53,689 nt of DNA, taken from Frankia nepalensis. GTDB taxonomy: Bacteria > Actinomycetota > Actinomycetes > Frankiales > Frankiaceae. Positions 1 through 12,182 of the stretch are shown here, piece after piece (position 1 is the first letter of the stretch; every line of letters begins with the position of its first letter). The stretch covers positions 17,612-71,300 of the forward strand of contig NZ_JADWYU010000083.1 of NCBI RefSeq assembly GCF_016786325.1. The letters run 5' to 3'. The translations under genes and the position numbers were made by a program. Under the pieces are notes generated by a model, which did no database searches, was not told where the DNA came from, and saw only the letters and a list, made by a program, of their open reading frames with translations.

Positions 1-95
1 GGGGGGGGGGCCTGGGGCGCGGCACCCCGGCGCGCGCGGGGGGCGCTCGGCTCCGCCGCGCCGGGCGCGGCGGAGTCGACCAGGCACGAGCGGAG
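1..95. other. Gene-free left edge with a G homopolymer
   Basis: The window opens with ten consecutive G residues followed by extremely GC-rich sequence. I see no start codon with a ribosome binding site, no RNA gene and no convincing terminator before the stop codon of the first gene. A homopolymer exactly at the edge may be a contig-end artefact. Confidence 0.5.
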
Positions 96-842
96 TCAGG
101 ATTCCTGCTCGGCCAGCGGCCGGTCCACCGGTTCGGCGGTGGTGCCCGGGTGCAGGCGGACCAGCCCGCCAAAGGTCGGGTCGGCCCGCGCCGCCGGGGT
201 CTCCAAGGTCAGGTTGTCGAAGGTCGGGCCCACGTCCCGGCTGCGCTTGAGCTCGTAGAAGCCCGGGGTCTGGACCACCAGCAGGAACCCGTCCCAGAGC
301 CGGCCGGCCGCCTCACCGAGCGGCGTGGGTGTGATCACCGGGCCGAACAGCGCGACGTCGCCGACGGCGATCACCGGTGTGCCGACATCCATCCCGACCC
401 GGCCGATCCCCTCGGCGTGGCTCGCGCGCACCGCCTCGTCGTACTCGGTGGACTCGGCCGCGGCCGCGAGCGTGCCGGGCAGGCCGACCTCGGCCAGCGC
501 CTCCTCGAAAACCTCCCGGCTCCACTCCGCCTTCTCGATGTGCCGGCGCCGGCCGAGCGCGGTGTAGAGCGGGCCGAGCACCTCGTCGCCGTGCGCGGCC
601 GCCGCGGCGGCCACCACCCGAACCGGGCCCCACATCGCCGGGATCATCGCCTTGTACTGCTCCGGGATGTCCTCGCGGCCGCTGTTGAGGACCGCCAGGC
701 TCATCACATGCCAGCGAATCTCGACCGGCCGCACCTTGACGACCTCGAGCATCCACCGGGATGTCAGGAACGCCCATGGGCAGCTCGGGTCGAACCAGAA
801 GTCGGCTACCACGCGGTCTTCGCCGCCTGTCCGCTCGGTCAC
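96..842 (-). CDS. DsbA-family mycothiol-dependent nitroreductase-like protein (Rv2466c family)
   Basis: The 248-residue product has a thioredoxin/DsbA-type fold signature. It aligns by eye along its whole length with M. tuberculosis Rv2466c: an early VADFWFDPSCPW segment, a central IPEQYKAM and WGPVRV, a late GTPVIAVGDVALFGPV cis-proline region, and ELKRSRDVGPTFD near the end. Rv2466c is a mycothiol-dependent reductase that activates nitro prodrugs. Here the active-site motif reads CPWA instead of CPWC, so the resolving cysteine is missing and only a monothiol, mycothiol-linked mechanism seems possible. The GTG start is chosen because GGAGAGG lies a few bases upstream; a longer reading frame continues upstream without such a site. 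The AI-2E transporter gene ends 79 bp upstream on the same strand, so the two may be cotranscribed. Family is secure; activity is inferred. Confidence 0.88.
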   Translation of the reverse strand: MTERTGGEDRVVADFWFDPSCPWAFLTSRWMLEVVKVRPVEIRWHVMSLAVLNSGREDIPEQYKAMIPAMWGPVRVVAAAAAAHGDEVLGPLYTALGRRRHIEKAEWSREVFEEALAEVGLPGTLAAAAESTEYDEAVRASHAEGIGRVGMDVGTPVIAVGDVALFGPVITPTPLGEAAGRLWDGFLLVVQTPGFYELKRSRDVGPTFDNLTLETPAARADPTFGGLVRLHPGTTAEPVDRPLAEQES

Positions 843-921
843 TCGCCTCTCCAATCCGCGAGTCGGGTCAAACCCGCCCGCCATCGGGCGAGTGGGCAGC
901 GCGCGGGACCCCCCGAACCCG

Positions 922-2424
922 TCAGCCGACCCCGCCCGGATCAACCTTCTCGTCTGGTGGAGGCTTCCCGGTGGCGGCGAGATATTTTGCCACCCGGTTG
1001 ATAATCGCCACGGTGGGCACGGCGGCGATGGCGCCGGGGATGCCGGCGAGCACGCCCCCCGCGGACAGCGCGATCACGATCGCCAGCGGGTGGAGGTTCA
1101 CGGCGCGGCGCATCACCAACGGCTGCAGCAGGTGGCCCTCGATCTGCTGGACGGCGAGAACGACCCCCAGCACGATGACCGCGGGCACCACGCCCTTGGC
1201 CACCAGGGTTACCAGCACCGCCGCCGCGCCGGCCAGGGTCGCGCCGACGATCGGGATGAACCCGCCGAAGAACGTCAGCAGCGCCAGCGGCGCGACCAGC
1301 GGCGTGCCGACCGCGATCAGGCCGATCGAGATGCCCAGCGCGTCGACGATCGCTACGAACACCGTGCCCCGGATGTAGCCGGTGAGCGTCGCCCATGCCT
1401 CCCGCCCGGCGCCGCGCACCCGCTCCTCGGCGCCGGGCGGGAACCTGGTCACGATCCAGTTCCAGATCCCGGCGCCGTCGTAGATGAAGAAGAAGGTGGC
1501 GAACAGCGTCACCAGGATGCCGGCGATCACCTCGAACAGCACCGAGGCGGTCGTGATCACTCCCGAGAGCACCCGGCCACGGTTCTCGGTGAGGGAGTGC
1601 TGCACGCTGTCGACCAGGTCGTCGATCTGGCGGTCCGACAGATGCAGCGGGCCGGTGGCCAGGTAGTCGCGCACCTTGTCGATGCCCTGGCTCACCTGTT
1701 CGGTGACCTTCGGCAGCTCGTTGGCGGCGTTGAAGCCGACGCCTACCGCCGCGCCCCCCACGAAAATGAAGAAGGCCAGCAGCGCGATGAACGCGGACGC
1801 GAGCCGCGGCACCCCCATCCGCTGCAGGCGCTGCGCGATCGGCACGATCAAAGCGCTGATCAGCAGGCCCGCGAGGACCGGGATGACGACGGACCGGATC
1901 CGGCCGATCGCCACCACCACCACGTAGACCGCCGCCGCGGTGACGAGCAGCCGCCACGACCAGCCCGCGCTGATCCGTAACGCCAGCGGGACCGACCGTT
2001 CGGCGCGCTCGCGGGCCGACCCGCCATCGGCCTTCGCGGCCGCCCGGCGCGCGGCGGCGGCGTCACCGCCGGCCGCCGCGCCGTCACCGCCCGCGCCGTC
2101 ACCGCCCGCGCCACCGGCCACCGTGCCGCCGCCGCCGTCACCGCCGCCGCCGTCACCGCCCGCGCCGCCACCCGCGCCACCGGCCGCCACGTCCTCACCG
2201 CCCGCGCCGCGAGCACTCGGGTCGCCGACCACCGTGTCGCCATCCTTCGCGCCACCGGCCGCCGCGTCGCCGTCGCCGATGTCGCCGTCGCCGAGATCGT
2301 CGCCGCGCACCTTGTCTTCGCCCGCGTCGCCGGAGCCCGTGTCTCCAGCCTCCGCGTCCGCGTCCGCGTCGCCCGTTGGCGGCGAGGCCGGGCCGGTGGG
2401 CCCCCCACGCGCGTGCCGTCTCAC
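922..2424 (-). CDS. AI-2E family (PerM/YdbI-like) membrane transporter with a low-complexity N-terminus
   Basis: The product is 500 residues. The C-terminal 350 residues form an AI-2E/PerM-type permease: a paired membrane segment near LLVTAAAVYVVVVAIG and VIPVLAGLLISALIVP, a large soluble stretch (roughly residues 245-310), then further membrane helices containing LFATFFFIYDG, GFIPIVGATLAG and QQIEGHLLQPLVM, all typical of the family. Members are implicated in autoinducer-2 or small-ion export, but the substrate cannot be read from sequence. The first about 135 residues are an Asp/Gly/Ala-rich, poorly ordered cytoplasmic tail. The GTG start is preceded by GGGAGG at 7-nt spacing. Reading upstream of it is open but lacks a ribosome binding site. 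Confidence 0.87.
   Translation of the reverse strand: MRRHARGGPTGPASPPTGDADADAEAGDTGSGDAGEDKVRGDDLGDGDIGDGDAAAGGAKDGDTVVGDPSARGAGGEDVAAGGAGGGAGGDGGGGDGGGGTVAGGAGGDGAGGDGAAAGGDAAAARRAAAKADGGSARERAERSVPLALRISAGWSWRLLVTAAAVYVVVVAIGRIRSVVIPVLAGLLISALIVPIAQRLQRMGVPRLASAFIALLAFFIFVGGAAVGVGFNAANELPKVTEQVSQGIDKVRDYLATGPLHLSDRQIDDLVDSVQHSLTENRGRVLSGVITTASVLFEVIAGILVTLFATFFFIYDGAGIWNWIVTRFPPGAEERVRGAGREAWATLTGYIRGTVFVAIVDALGISIGLIAVGTPLVAPLALLTFFGGFIPIVGATLAGAAAVLVTLVAKGVVPAVIVLGVVLAVQQIEGHLLQPLVMRRAVNLHPLAIVIALSAGGVLAGIPGAIAAVPTVAIINRVAKYLAATGKPPPDEKVDPGGVG
2041..2390. repeat. Degenerate GCC/GTC triplet-rich tract encoding the transporter N-terminus
   Basis: The plus strand shows many irregular copies of short units such as CCGTCACCGCC and CCGCGCCGTC. 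On the coding strand they give Gly-Gly-Asp-Gly-Ala runs. This is slippage-prone, variable-number-type sequence inside the AI-2E gene. It also keeps several spurious reading frames open. Confidence 0.7.
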
Positions 2425-2751
2425 CAGGGGTCCTCCCTCGTGGACCTGTCCGTCACGTCGGGCACCGTCGGCGCCACCGCCGCTTTCCCCCGGCTGGCCG
2501 TCCCCGAAACTACGCCGGAATCGTCCCACACCGTCATCCCGGCGCCACGGCAACGGGGCGCCCAGGGGCGCCGGCCACGGCCCAGGTCATCGAGGTGTCC
2601 AGATCCACCGGACATGGGCCAGGCCCAACGGTCCACGTCCGGTAGAACACAGGCCGACGAGGCGACTCTCGCCGCGCGGACAAGGCCGGTAGTCTTCGGA
2701 ACCGTGAATCGCCGACCTGTGTGCACCGAGGCCGAGAACGGGCCCGTGTCG

Positions 2752-3087
2752 ATGAGGGCCAAGAACGGGCCCATGCGCCGTGGCCGACGTCGCGCCCTGA
2801 CGCTGGCCGCGCTGACCACACTGACCTTGCCGCTGTTCTCAGCGGCGGCCTTCGCGGACGGGGGGAGAATCGGTACCCAGTACGACCCCGATCCGCTCTC
2901 CGCCCTCGATGCCTGGCTGATCTACGGCGGCACGATCGTCGGCGGCTTCCTGCTCGCCCTGATCCTGACCGCGGCTTCCACCCGCAAGGGCGACTCCCGC
3001 AACCGTCCGGCCCAGCCCTGGCAGCACGGCGAGGTCCGCGTCGGGAGCGAGCCCGCGGCCAGGAACGCCGAGCCCGCCTCGAAGTAG
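2752..3087 (+). CDS. Small predicted membrane protein with N-terminal signal/anchor
   Basis: About 111 residues. The N-terminus has an arginine patch (RRGRRRALTL) followed by a hydrophobic segment ending SAAAFA, resembling a signal peptide. A second hydrophobic stretch, YGGTIVGGFLLALILTAA, looks like a single membrane span and is followed by a hydrophilic tail of about 40 residues. No catalytic motif is visible and I do not recognise a named family. The start could be ATG 2752, ATG 2773 or GTG 2704; none has a strong ribosome binding site, and 2752 is a compromise. The gene converges on pepN, with a strong hairpin between them. It probably encodes a real cell-envelope protein, because its two hydrophobic segments are well formed and the frame stops immediately before the terminator. 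Confidence 0.6.
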   Translation: MRAKNGPMRRGRRRALTLAALTTLTLPLFSAAAFADGGRIGTQYDPDPLSALDAWLIYGGTIVGGFLLALILTAASTRKGDSRNRPAQPWQHGEVRVGSEPAARNAEPASK

Positions 3088-3091
3088 TCCG

Positions 3092-3133
3092 CGGTGAAGG
3101 GCCTGGCGCCGGGTGGCGCCAGGCCCTTCACCG
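3092..3133. terminator. Bidirectional hairpin terminator between the small membrane gene and pepN
   Basis: A perfect 19-bp stem (arms 3092-3110 and 3115-3133) closes on a 4-nt GGGT loop. It sits 4 bp after the stop of the small membrane protein gene and 13 bp after the pepN stop on the other strand. There is no U-run, as is common in actinobacterial terminators. Confidence 0.8.
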
Positions 3134-3146
3134 ATCCGGCCCCGAG

Positions 3147-5699
<2,553 letters not shown>

Positions 5700-5894
5700 T
5701 CGGATCCTCTCTTGCCTCAGTAGGCCTCCGGCAGGCCTCCAGCGACGCGCAGGAGAAGCGTGCCCGCGCCTACTCCCGCCAGTGGACTCAGCGACCTCAC
5801 GGCCGCGACCGCGACGGAAGCACCACCTTCACCAGTCTTTCACGCTGCGTGGGTGGTCGGGTCGTGCCCGCGCCATCCACTCAGGTCAGCGTCG

Positions 5895-5926
5895 TCTCAG
5901 GTCCGCGGCGTCTCAGGTCCGCGGCG
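5895..5926. repeat. 16-bp tandem duplication across the malQ stop codon
   Basis: The unit TCTCAGGTCCGCGGCG is present twice, back to back (5895-5910 and 5911-5926). The malQ stop codon lies in the second (gene-side) copy, so the first copy lies just downstream of the gene. The rest of the 5700-5912 interval shows no gene or clear hairpin. Confidence 0.75.
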
Positions 5927-8309
5927 CCGCGTCGTCCGGGTGGGCGCGGACCTGGCCGAGAACCTCGACGAGGCGGGCGACCCGCTCGTCGGTCATCAGG
6001 TCCTCGACGGTGACCGGGACACCCTGTTCGTCGCGCACGGGCAGCCGCCAGTTGGGGTAGCTGTCGACGGTGCCGGGCAGGTTCGGCTGGTGGCGGTCAC
6101 CGACGGCGTCGCCCGGCGCCGCGAGGACGATCCGCGCCGGGGTGGCGACCAGCAGCCGGTGCATCCCGAGGGCCGCGGCGCGCACCAGGGCCGGGTCCAG
6201 GTCCTCCCCCGCCTCCCCCACTGGCCCCGCCTCCGCCGCCGGGCCGGCGGGCTCGGCGAGCAGGCCGTGAGCCCGCAGGTGGGTCAGCAGCCGGCCCCGC
6301 GCCGCGCGCCACTCGGCCGCCTCGTCGGCGACCGGGCGGGTGAGCAGGCCGCGCTCGGCCCGGGCGCGGACGTGCTCGCCGAGCAGGAAACCGGCCGCGG
6401 TCGGCAGGTCGTGGGTGGTGACGCTGGCCATCGTGCGTGCCCGCCACGCGTCCGGGGGCAGCGGCGCTCCGTCGGCGTCGTTCTCGAACCACAGCACCGA
6501 CGAGCCGAGCACGCCGACGTCGGTGAGGGTCGTCGCGACCGTCGGCTCGACGGTGCCGAGGTCCTCGCCGACGATCACCGCGCCGGCCCGGGCGGCCTCC
6601 AGCGCGATCACGCCGAGCATCGCCTCGGCGTCGTAGCGGACGTAGGTGCCGTTCGCCGCGCCGGCGCCGGCCGGGATGTACCACAGCCGGAACAGCCCGA
6701 GGATGTGATCGACCCGCAGGCCTCCGCCGCGGGCGAGCACGGCGGCCACCATCTGGCGCAGCGGGGCGTAGCCGGTCTCGGCGAGCCGGTCCGGCCGCCA
6801 TGGCGGCAGCCCCCAGTCCTGGCCCTGCTGGTTGAACGTGTCCGGCGGAGCGCCGATGCTCGCGCCGGTGGTGTAGGCGTCCCTGCCGGCCCAGGTGTCG
6901 GCGCCGCCCGGGTCGACCCCGACGGCCAGGTCGTGCACGACCCCGACGCGCATCCCGGCGGCGCGCGCGGCGTCCTGCGCCGCGCCGACCTGCGCCTCGG
7001 CGCGCTCCTGCAGCCAGCGGTGGAAGGCGACCCGGCCGGCGAGCTCGGCCCGCGCCGCCGCGAGGGCGGCCGGGTCGCGGTCGCGCAGCGGCGCCGGCCA
7101 GGCCCGCCAGTCCGGCCCGTGACGCTCGGCGAGCGCGCACCAGGTCGCGAACTCGGTCAGCTCGTCGTCGGCCGCCGCGACGGACTCGGCTGAAGGCTCG
7201 CCGTCGGCCCGCCCGCCGGCCGACACCGCGAACAGCAGCTCCAGGGCGGCCTGCTTGGCCTCCCAGACGGCGTCCCGGTCGATCAGCGGGCCGAACTCGC
7301 CGTCCGCGGAGGAAGGCGCGCGGGCAACGGAGGCGACGGAGGCGGTCGTCCCGCGCGCCCGCTGGCTCCTCGGCGGCCTCGCGCCGTCGTCCCCCGGCCG
7401 TGCCTTGCGGGCGGCGGCGGCGTGGCCGTCGACGGCGGCGCGGGTCGCCGCGTCGGCGGCGGCGTACTCGGGGGTGTGCTCCGGGCGCAGGTAGAGCGGC
7501 GAGAGGAACCGCCGGCTCGTCGGGTAATAGGGCGACGGCTGCACGGGCAGCGTGGGCGCGGCGGCGTGCAGCGGGTTGACGAGCAGGACGTCGGCGTGCC
7601 CGCCGGCGGCCGACCCGGACCAGGCGGACAGCGTGGCGAGGTCCGCGAAGTCGCCGATCCCCCAGGACCCGGCGGAGCGCAGGGCGTAGAGCTGAACCAT
7701 CCAGCCCCACATGCGCCCCTGGGCGCTCCCGGGGACCCGGTCGGGGACGGCGACGACCTGGGTGGTGGCCTCGCGTCCGCCCGCGCGCACCCGAAGGACG
7801 TGGTCGCCCAGCCCGAGCCCGGCGGGCAGGAGCGCCGGCACGGCGACGAGCCGCTCGCCGTCGAGCACGTGGCGCTCCCCCGCCGGTCCCAGCTCGACGG
7901 GCACCGGCGTGCCCCCGCCGGCCGGCTCCAGCAGGCAGTCGACCACGGCACCGGGCTCCCGTTCGACGAGCCGGGCCGGCAGGCGCAGGACGACGGGCCG
8001 GGGCGCCGACGCCCGCACGACGACGCTCGGCGGCGCGAGCCGCCGCCAGGGCGCGTCCTGGGCAGCGGCCAGCGCCGCCGCCGGGTCGGCGGGGTCGACC
8101 CCCAGCAGCTCCAGCACGCGGCGGACCGCCACCGCCGGCACGGCGACCGGCGTCTCGCGAGCGTCCAGGTACCCGGTCGCGACGCCGTGCGCCGCGGCCA
8201 GCTCGGCGAGCGCCGGCTCGAGGCCGTCGGTCGCCTCCGCTGACGGGGCGGGAGCCGGGTCGGGATCAGGGCCGGCGGGGTCGTGGGGATCGCGGTGGGG
8301 AGACGTCAC
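5913..8309 (-). CDS. malQ: 4-alpha-glucanotransferase (amylomaltase, GH77)
   Basis: The 798-residue product is a GH77 disproportionating enzyme that transfers maltodextrin segments between alpha-1,4-glucans in maltose and glycogen metabolism. Catalytic elements are visible: the nucleophile Asp in GGLRVDHILGLFRLWYIP, the general acid/base Glu in VIVGEDLGTVEP, and the stabilising Asp in TTHDLPTAAGF. The N-terminal 150 or so residues form the extra beta domain found in MalQ of actinobacteria. A Lys/Arg/Ala-rich insertion of about 45 residues (around HAAAARKARPGDDG) interrupts the barrel before the DRDAVW segment and looks lineage-specific. GTG start. The gene begins 34 bp after the sensor kinase stop on the same strand, so it is probably in one transcript with the two-component system. 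Confidence 0.94.
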   Translation of the reverse strand: MTSPHRDPHDPAGPDPDPAPAPSAEATDGLEPALAELAAAHGVATGYLDARETPVAVPAVAVRRVLELLGVDPADPAAALAAAQDAPWRRLAPPSVVVRASAPRPVVLRLPARLVEREPGAVVDCLLEPAGGGTPVPVELGPAGERHVLDGERLVAVPALLPAGLGLGDHVLRVRAGGREATTQVVAVPDRVPGSAQGRMWGWMVQLYALRSAGSWGIGDFADLATLSAWSGSAAGGHADVLLVNPLHAAAPTLPVQPSPYYPTSRRFLSPLYLRPEHTPEYAAADAATRAAVDGHAAAARKARPGDDGARPPRSQRARGTTASVASVARAPSSADGEFGPLIDRDAVWEAKQAALELLFAVSAGGRADGEPSAESVAAADDELTEFATWCALAERHGPDWRAWPAPLRDRDPAALAAARAELAGRVAFHRWLQERAEAQVGAAQDAARAAGMRVGVVHDLAVGVDPGGADTWAGRDAYTTGASIGAPPDTFNQQGQDWGLPPWRPDRLAETGYAPLRQMVAAVLARGGGLRVDHILGLFRLWYIPAGAGAANGTYVRYDAEAMLGVIALEAARAGAVIVGEDLGTVEPTVATTLTDVGVLGSSVLWFENDADGAPLPPDAWRARTMASVTTHDLPTAAGFLLGEHVRARAERGLLTRPVADEAAEWRAARGRLLTHLRAHGLLAEPAGPAAEAGPVGEAGEDLDPALVRAAALGMHRLLVATPARIVLAAPGDAVGDRHQPNLPGTVDSYPNWRLPVRDEQGVPVTVEDLMTDERVARLVEVLGQVRAHPDDAAPRT

Positions 8310-8343
8310 CCCCGCGATCCTGCCCCCCGACGGGGCGCCCGGG

Positions 8344-10074
8344 TCACGTGGGGCTCGCCCACCGGGACGGCTCGGGCGCGCTGACCGGCGCCGGGTGGCC
8401 CGCCTCCCCGCCCGGCGCGCCGCTCGGGCCCGGGCCGAGCGGGCCGTCCTCGGGACGCGGGCCGGCGAGCTCCCCCGGCCGGACGGCGAACTCCGACGAC
8501 GCGGCGGCGAACTCCGTCAGCGGGGCCGCGGCCACCGGCAGCCACAGGCGCAGCCGGGCACCGCCGCCCGGGTCCTGCCCGGCTGTCACCGTGCCGCCGT
8601 GGGTGTGCGCCGCGTCGGCGACGATCGCGAGCCCCAGGCCCGAGCCGGGCAGGCTCCGGGCGTCGGTCGAGCGGTAGAACCGTTCGAAGACGTGGGGGCG
8701 GTCAGCCGGGGCGATGCCCGGCCCCTCGTCGCTGACGACCACCTCGCCCGCCGCGGTGTGCACCCGCACCGTCGAGTCGGCCGGGGAGAACTTCACCGCG
8801 TTGTCGAGCAGGTTGGTGACCGCCCGCTCCAGCATGTTCGGCCGCCCGTCGACCCAGGACGGCTCGGCCGTCAGCTCGATCACGATGCCCTTGACGGTCG
8901 CCCGCCGCCGCGCTCGGGTGACCGCCGCCTCGACCACCCCGGCGAGGTCGAACCGCTCGATCTCCTCCACGGGCGCCTCGTCGCGGGCCAGCTCGACGAG
9001 CTCGCTGACCAGCCCGGTCAGCTCGCGCATCTGGGCGTCGACGTCGTGCAGCAGCGCGGTCCGGTCGGCCGCGGGCAGCGCGCGGGTCGGGTTCGCCTCC
9101 GAGCGGATCAGCAGCTCGACGTTGGTACGCAGGCTGGTCAGCGGGGTGCGCAGCTCGTGGCTGGCGTCGTCGATCAGCTGGCGCTGACGGGCCTTGGAGG
9201 CCTCCAGGGCGCGCAGCATGCTGTTCAGGCTCACCGCGAACCGGGCGATCTCGTCGGTGCCGGTCACCGGGATGAGCGCGGACAGGTCCTGCGTGCGGGC
9301 CACGTGCTCGGCCGCGTCCGCCGCCGCGTCGACCGGCTTGAGCGCGGCGCGGGCGACCAGCAGGCCGGCCAGCATCGACCCGAGCACGCCGATGACGCCG
9401 ACGACCAGCATGATCAGCCCGAGGTCACGCAGCGTCTGGGTGACGTCGTCCATCGGCCGGGCCAGCTGCAGGGCGAGCCGCAGGGGCCTGTCGCTGTCGA
9501 TGTCCTGCTCGCGCAGGTCCATCGGCGAGTAGTACGCGGCGACGGTGGCGACCCGGTACTCCTCGCCGTTGACCTTGACCGTGCGCAGCCGCTGCCCGGA
9601 CTGGGACGCGGCGATCAGCGCGTCCTGGCTGTCGACCGGCAGCCGGACATAGCTGTGGGTCATCGCCGCCGGCTGGACGACGGCGCCGTCGGGCCGGATC
9701 AGCTGCACGTGCTGGCCGCCGATCCCGGTGACCCCCAGCACGATCTCGTCGTCGTAGGGGTTGTACGGGTCCTTGCGCTGGACGATGAACTGCGCGTTCT
9801 TCACCGCCGCCTGTGCCTGCACCAGGAGCTGGTCGTCGATGGCGTTGCGCAGCACCACGTCGGTCGCGGTGAGCGCTACACCCGCGACGACGGCTATGCC
9901 GGCGGTGACGGCGATCCCGACGAGCATCGCCATCCGGTTGCGCAGGGCCAGCCGGGAGAACCAGCTCCGCCTGCGCCGCCGCGGGCCCGCGGTCTGGTCG
10001 CCGGCCGGGCCGGCCGGTGCCGGGGCGGCTCCCGGCCCGCGCCGGCCGTCGATCAGGTCGTACGGGTCGGTCAC
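8344..10074 (-). CDS. HAMP-domain sensor histidine kinase (MprB-like)
   Basis: The 576-residue product is a classical membrane sensor kinase. It has a first membrane span near residues 40-60 ([21 protein letters not shown]), an extracytoplasmic sensor of about 150 residues, a second span ([21 protein letters not shown]), HAMP, the H-box [20 protein letters not shown], an N-box with [10 protein letters not shown], a G1 box DEGPGIAP and a G2 box GSGLGLAI. A Pro/Ser/Glu-rich tail of about 60 residues follows. The dimerisation/H-box region closely resembles M. tuberculosis MprB. The GTG start overlaps the regulator stop by 4 nt (GTGA), a sign of translational coupling; the much longer upstream reading lies antisense to nothing and inside the regulator gene, so it was discarded. 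The signal sensed is not evident. Confidence 0.93.
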   Translation of the reverse strand: MTDPYDLIDGRRGPGAAPAPAGPAGDQTAGPRRRRRSWFSRLALRNRMAMLVGIAVTAGIAVVAGVALTATDVVLRNAIDDQLLVQAQAAVKNAQFIVQRKDPYNPYDDEIVLGVTGIGGQHVQLIRPDGAVVQPAAMTHSYVRLPVDSQDALIAASQSGQRLRTVKVNGEEYRVATVAAYYSPMDLREQDIDSDRPLRLALQLARPMDDVTQTLRDLGLIMLVVGVIGVLGSMLAGLLVARAALKPVDAAADAAEHVARTQDLSALIPVTGTDEIARFAVSLNSMLRALEASKARQRQLIDDASHELRTPLTSLRTNVELLIRSEANPTRALPAADRTALLHDVDAQMRELTGLVSELVELARDEAPVEEIERFDLAGVVEAAVTRARRRATVKGIVIELTAEPSWVDGRPNMLERAVTNLLDNAVKFSPADSTVRVHTAAGEVVVSDEGPGIAPADRPHVFERFYRSTDARSLPGSGLGLAIVADAAHTHGGTVTAGQDPGGGARLRLWLPVAAAPLTEFAAASSEFAVRPGELAGPRPEDGPLGPGPSGAPGGEAGHPAPVSAPEPSRWASPT

Positions 10075-10838
10075 GAGGAGGGCTCGCGGGCCGGGCCGGG
10101 CTGCTCGCGCAGCACGTAGCCGACGCCGCGGACGGTGTGCAGCAGCCGGGGCTCGCCGCCCGCCTCCAGCTTGCGCCGCAGGTAGCTCACGAACACCTCC
10201 AGCGAGTTCGAGGACGGCCCGAAGTCGTAGCCCCACACCCGCTCCATGATCATGGAACGGGACAGCACCTGCCGCGGGTGGGTGAGGAACAGTTCGAGCA
10301 GCTCGAACTCGGTCTTGGTCAGGGTCAGCTCGCGGCCGTCCCTGGTGACCTGCCGGCTGCTCGGGTCGAGCATGACCCCGCCGTAGCACAGCGGGGCCGG
10401 GCCGCCGGCCGGCATCGCCGCGCGCGGGCCCCCGGTGCGCGCGGCGAGCGCGGAGCGGCGGGCGAGCGCCCGCAGCCGGGCGAACAGCTCCTCCAGCGCG
10501 AACGGCTTGACCAGGTAGTCGTCGGCCCCGACGTCCAGGCCACTCACCCGGTCCGCCAGCCCGTCGCGGGCGGTGAGCATGAGCACGGGCAGGTCGTCGC
10601 CCCGGGCACGCAGCTGCCGGCAGGCCTCCAGCCCGTCCATCCGGGGCATCATCACGTCGAGCACGGCGATGTCCGGCCGATCGCGCGCGATCAGCTCCAG
10701 CGCCGCGACGCCGTCGCCGGCGGTCGCCACCTCGTACCCCTCGAACCGCAGCGACCGTTCCAGCGACTGCCGCACAGCCGGGTCGTCGTCAACAATCAGT
10801 ACCCGCACGTGCCCAGTCTGCTCCGGCCGACGGCTCAC
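10071..10838 (-). CDS. OmpR-family response regulator (MprA-like)
   Basis: About 255 residues: a receiver domain with the acidic pair in [10 protein letters not shown], the phosphoacceptor Asp in [13 protein letters not shown], Thr in VLMLTARDG and Lys in [13 protein letters not shown], then a winged-helix DNA-binding domain ([12 protein letters not shown] through [14 protein letters not shown]). It partners the coupled kinase downstream, with which it shares a 4-nt overlap. The chosen GTG start at 10838 has GGGGGAG about 9 nt upstream; a shorter product starting at GTG 10808 (MRVLIVDDD) is the main alternative. Sequence around the recognition helix resembles MprA-type regulators, which respond to envelope stress, but the target genes here are unknown. 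Confidence 0.93.
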   Translation of the reverse strand: MSRRPEQTGHVRVLIVDDDPAVRQSLERSLRFEGYEVATAGDGVAALELIARDRPDIAVLDVMMPRMDGLEACRQLRARGDDLPVLMLTARDGLADRVSGLDVGADDYLVKPFALEELFARLRALARRSALAARTGGPRAAMPAGGPAPLCYGGVMLDPSSRQVTRDGRELTLTKTEFELLELFLTHPRQVLSRSMIMERVWGYDFGPSSNSLEVFVSYLRRKLEAGGEPRLLHTVRGVGYVLREQPGPAREPSS

Positions 10839-10904
10839 CGGGGGCGTCTCCCCCAACGCTCAGCGACATCTGTCGGGCCGTTCAGGAACCCTTCAGCAGC
10901 CGCG

Positions 10905-12182
10905 TCAGCTGCCGGCCCTGGCGGGCGGGCCCGGCCGGGCCGGCGGACCCGGCTGGGCCGGCGGGTCGATGCGCGGCGGGTCGGGCTCGCCGGCGCCGCG
11001 GCCGGCGGAGCTGTCCGCTTCCTCCTCCTCGCCACCAGCGGCAGGCGCCTCGTCGTCGTCGTCATCGACGACCACGACGCTGCGCTGCACCGTGCCCAGG
11101 CTGATCCCCGCCTCGGCCAGCTTGCGCCGCACCCGCTCACGCAGCTCGCGGGCGACCTCCCACTGCTTGAGCGGCAGGGTCTTGATGACGACCCGCACGG
11201 AGTAGCCGTCCGCGGAGAGCGCCTCCATGCCCCAGACCTCGGGCTCCTCGAGGATCAGGGCAGCCCAGCGGTCGTCGCGCCACATGCCCTGGGCGGTCGC
11301 CAGCAGGAGCTCCTTGGCCCGGCCGACGTCGACCTCGTAGTCCAACGGCACGTCCAGCACGGTTCGAGCCCACTGCTGGCTCTTGTTGCCGACCCGGGTG
11401 ATCTCGCCGTTACGGACATACCAGACGGTGCCCTCGACGTCCCGAAGCCGCGTCATCCGGAAACTGACCGCCTCCACGGTGCCCGAGATGGGGCCGACGT
11501 CGATGACGTCGCCCACCCCGTACTGGTCCTCCAACAGCATGAAGATTCCGGAGAGGAAGTCCCTGACCAGGTTCTGCGCGCCGAAACCGATCGCGATTCC
11601 GATTACTCCGGCGCTGGCGACGATCGGCGCCAGGTTGATGCCCAGCTCGCCGAGAATCAGGACAAAGGCGATCCCAAACACGACGATCGACACCACGCTG
11701 CGCAGCAGCGAGCCGACCGTCTCGGCACGTTGCCGACGCCGCTCCAGCAGGATCGCGCTGTCACCGAACGCGCCGAGCAGGCTGCCGCGCAGCAGGCCGC
11801 CGGTCGCCGACGCCATGCGCCGGGTGGTCCGCCGGATCAGCCGGTGCAGCAGCGAGCGGATGATGGCCGCCACCAGCAGGATCAGAATGATCGTTACCGG
11901 CGTGCCGAGCAGGACCTGTGCGCCCGAGGCGAGATACTCACTGTGGGTGACGTTGTAGACCGTCCGGCAGAGGAAGCCCGGAGGATTACCGCAGGAGTCC
12001 ATGAGCGCGGCCTTCATCCCCTCCAGGCTCACGTCCGGCAGCTGACCGCCCTGCGAGGGCGAAGGGGTGCCGGAGACTCCTGGCAGCGTCGCCGGCACGG
12101 TGGTGGCCGCGGGCGCGGTCGGCGGCGGCGTTCGAGTCGCCAGCGTCTGGCCAAGCAGGGGCAGAGCCTGGAGCAGGGACAC
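10905..12182 (-). CDS. MscS-family mechanosensitive ion channel
   Basis: The 425-residue product has an N-terminal extracytoplasmic stretch, a span VTIILILLVAAIIRSLL, a second hydrophobic pair (VVSIVVFGIAFVLILGELG) and the pore-lining TM3-like segment PIVASAGVIGIAIGFGAQNL. The MscS beta domain follows, with VGDVIDVGPISGTVEAV and VRNGEITRVGNKSQQW, then the cytoplasmic vestibule domain. It would open under membrane tension to release solutes during osmotic downshock. The acidic (DDDDDE, EEEE) and Pro-rich C-terminal tail of about 70 residues is not part of the family core. GTG start at 12182 with GAGGAG about 10 nt upstream. It lies 66 bp before the response regulator gene on the same strand. 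Confidence 0.92.
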   Translation of the reverse strand: MSLLQALPLLGQTLATRTPPPTAPAATTVPATLPGVSGTPSPSQGGQLPDVSLEGMKAALMDSCGNPPGFLCRTVYNVTHSEYLASGAQVLLGTPVTIILILLVAAIIRSLLHRLIRRTTRRMASATGGLLRGSLLGAFGDSAILLERRRQRAETVGSLLRSVVSIVVFGIAFVLILGELGINLAPIVASAGVIGIAIGFGAQNLVRDFLSGIFMLLEDQYGVGDVIDVGPISGTVEAVSFRMTRLRDVEGTVWYVRNGEITRVGNKSQQWARTVLDVPLDYEVDVGRAKELLLATAQGMWRDDRWAALILEEPEVWGMEALSADGYSVRVVIKTLPLKQWEVARELRERVRRKLAEAGISLGTVQRSVVVVDDDDDEAPAAGGEEEEADSSAGRGAGEPDPPRIDPPAQPGPPARPGPPARAGS

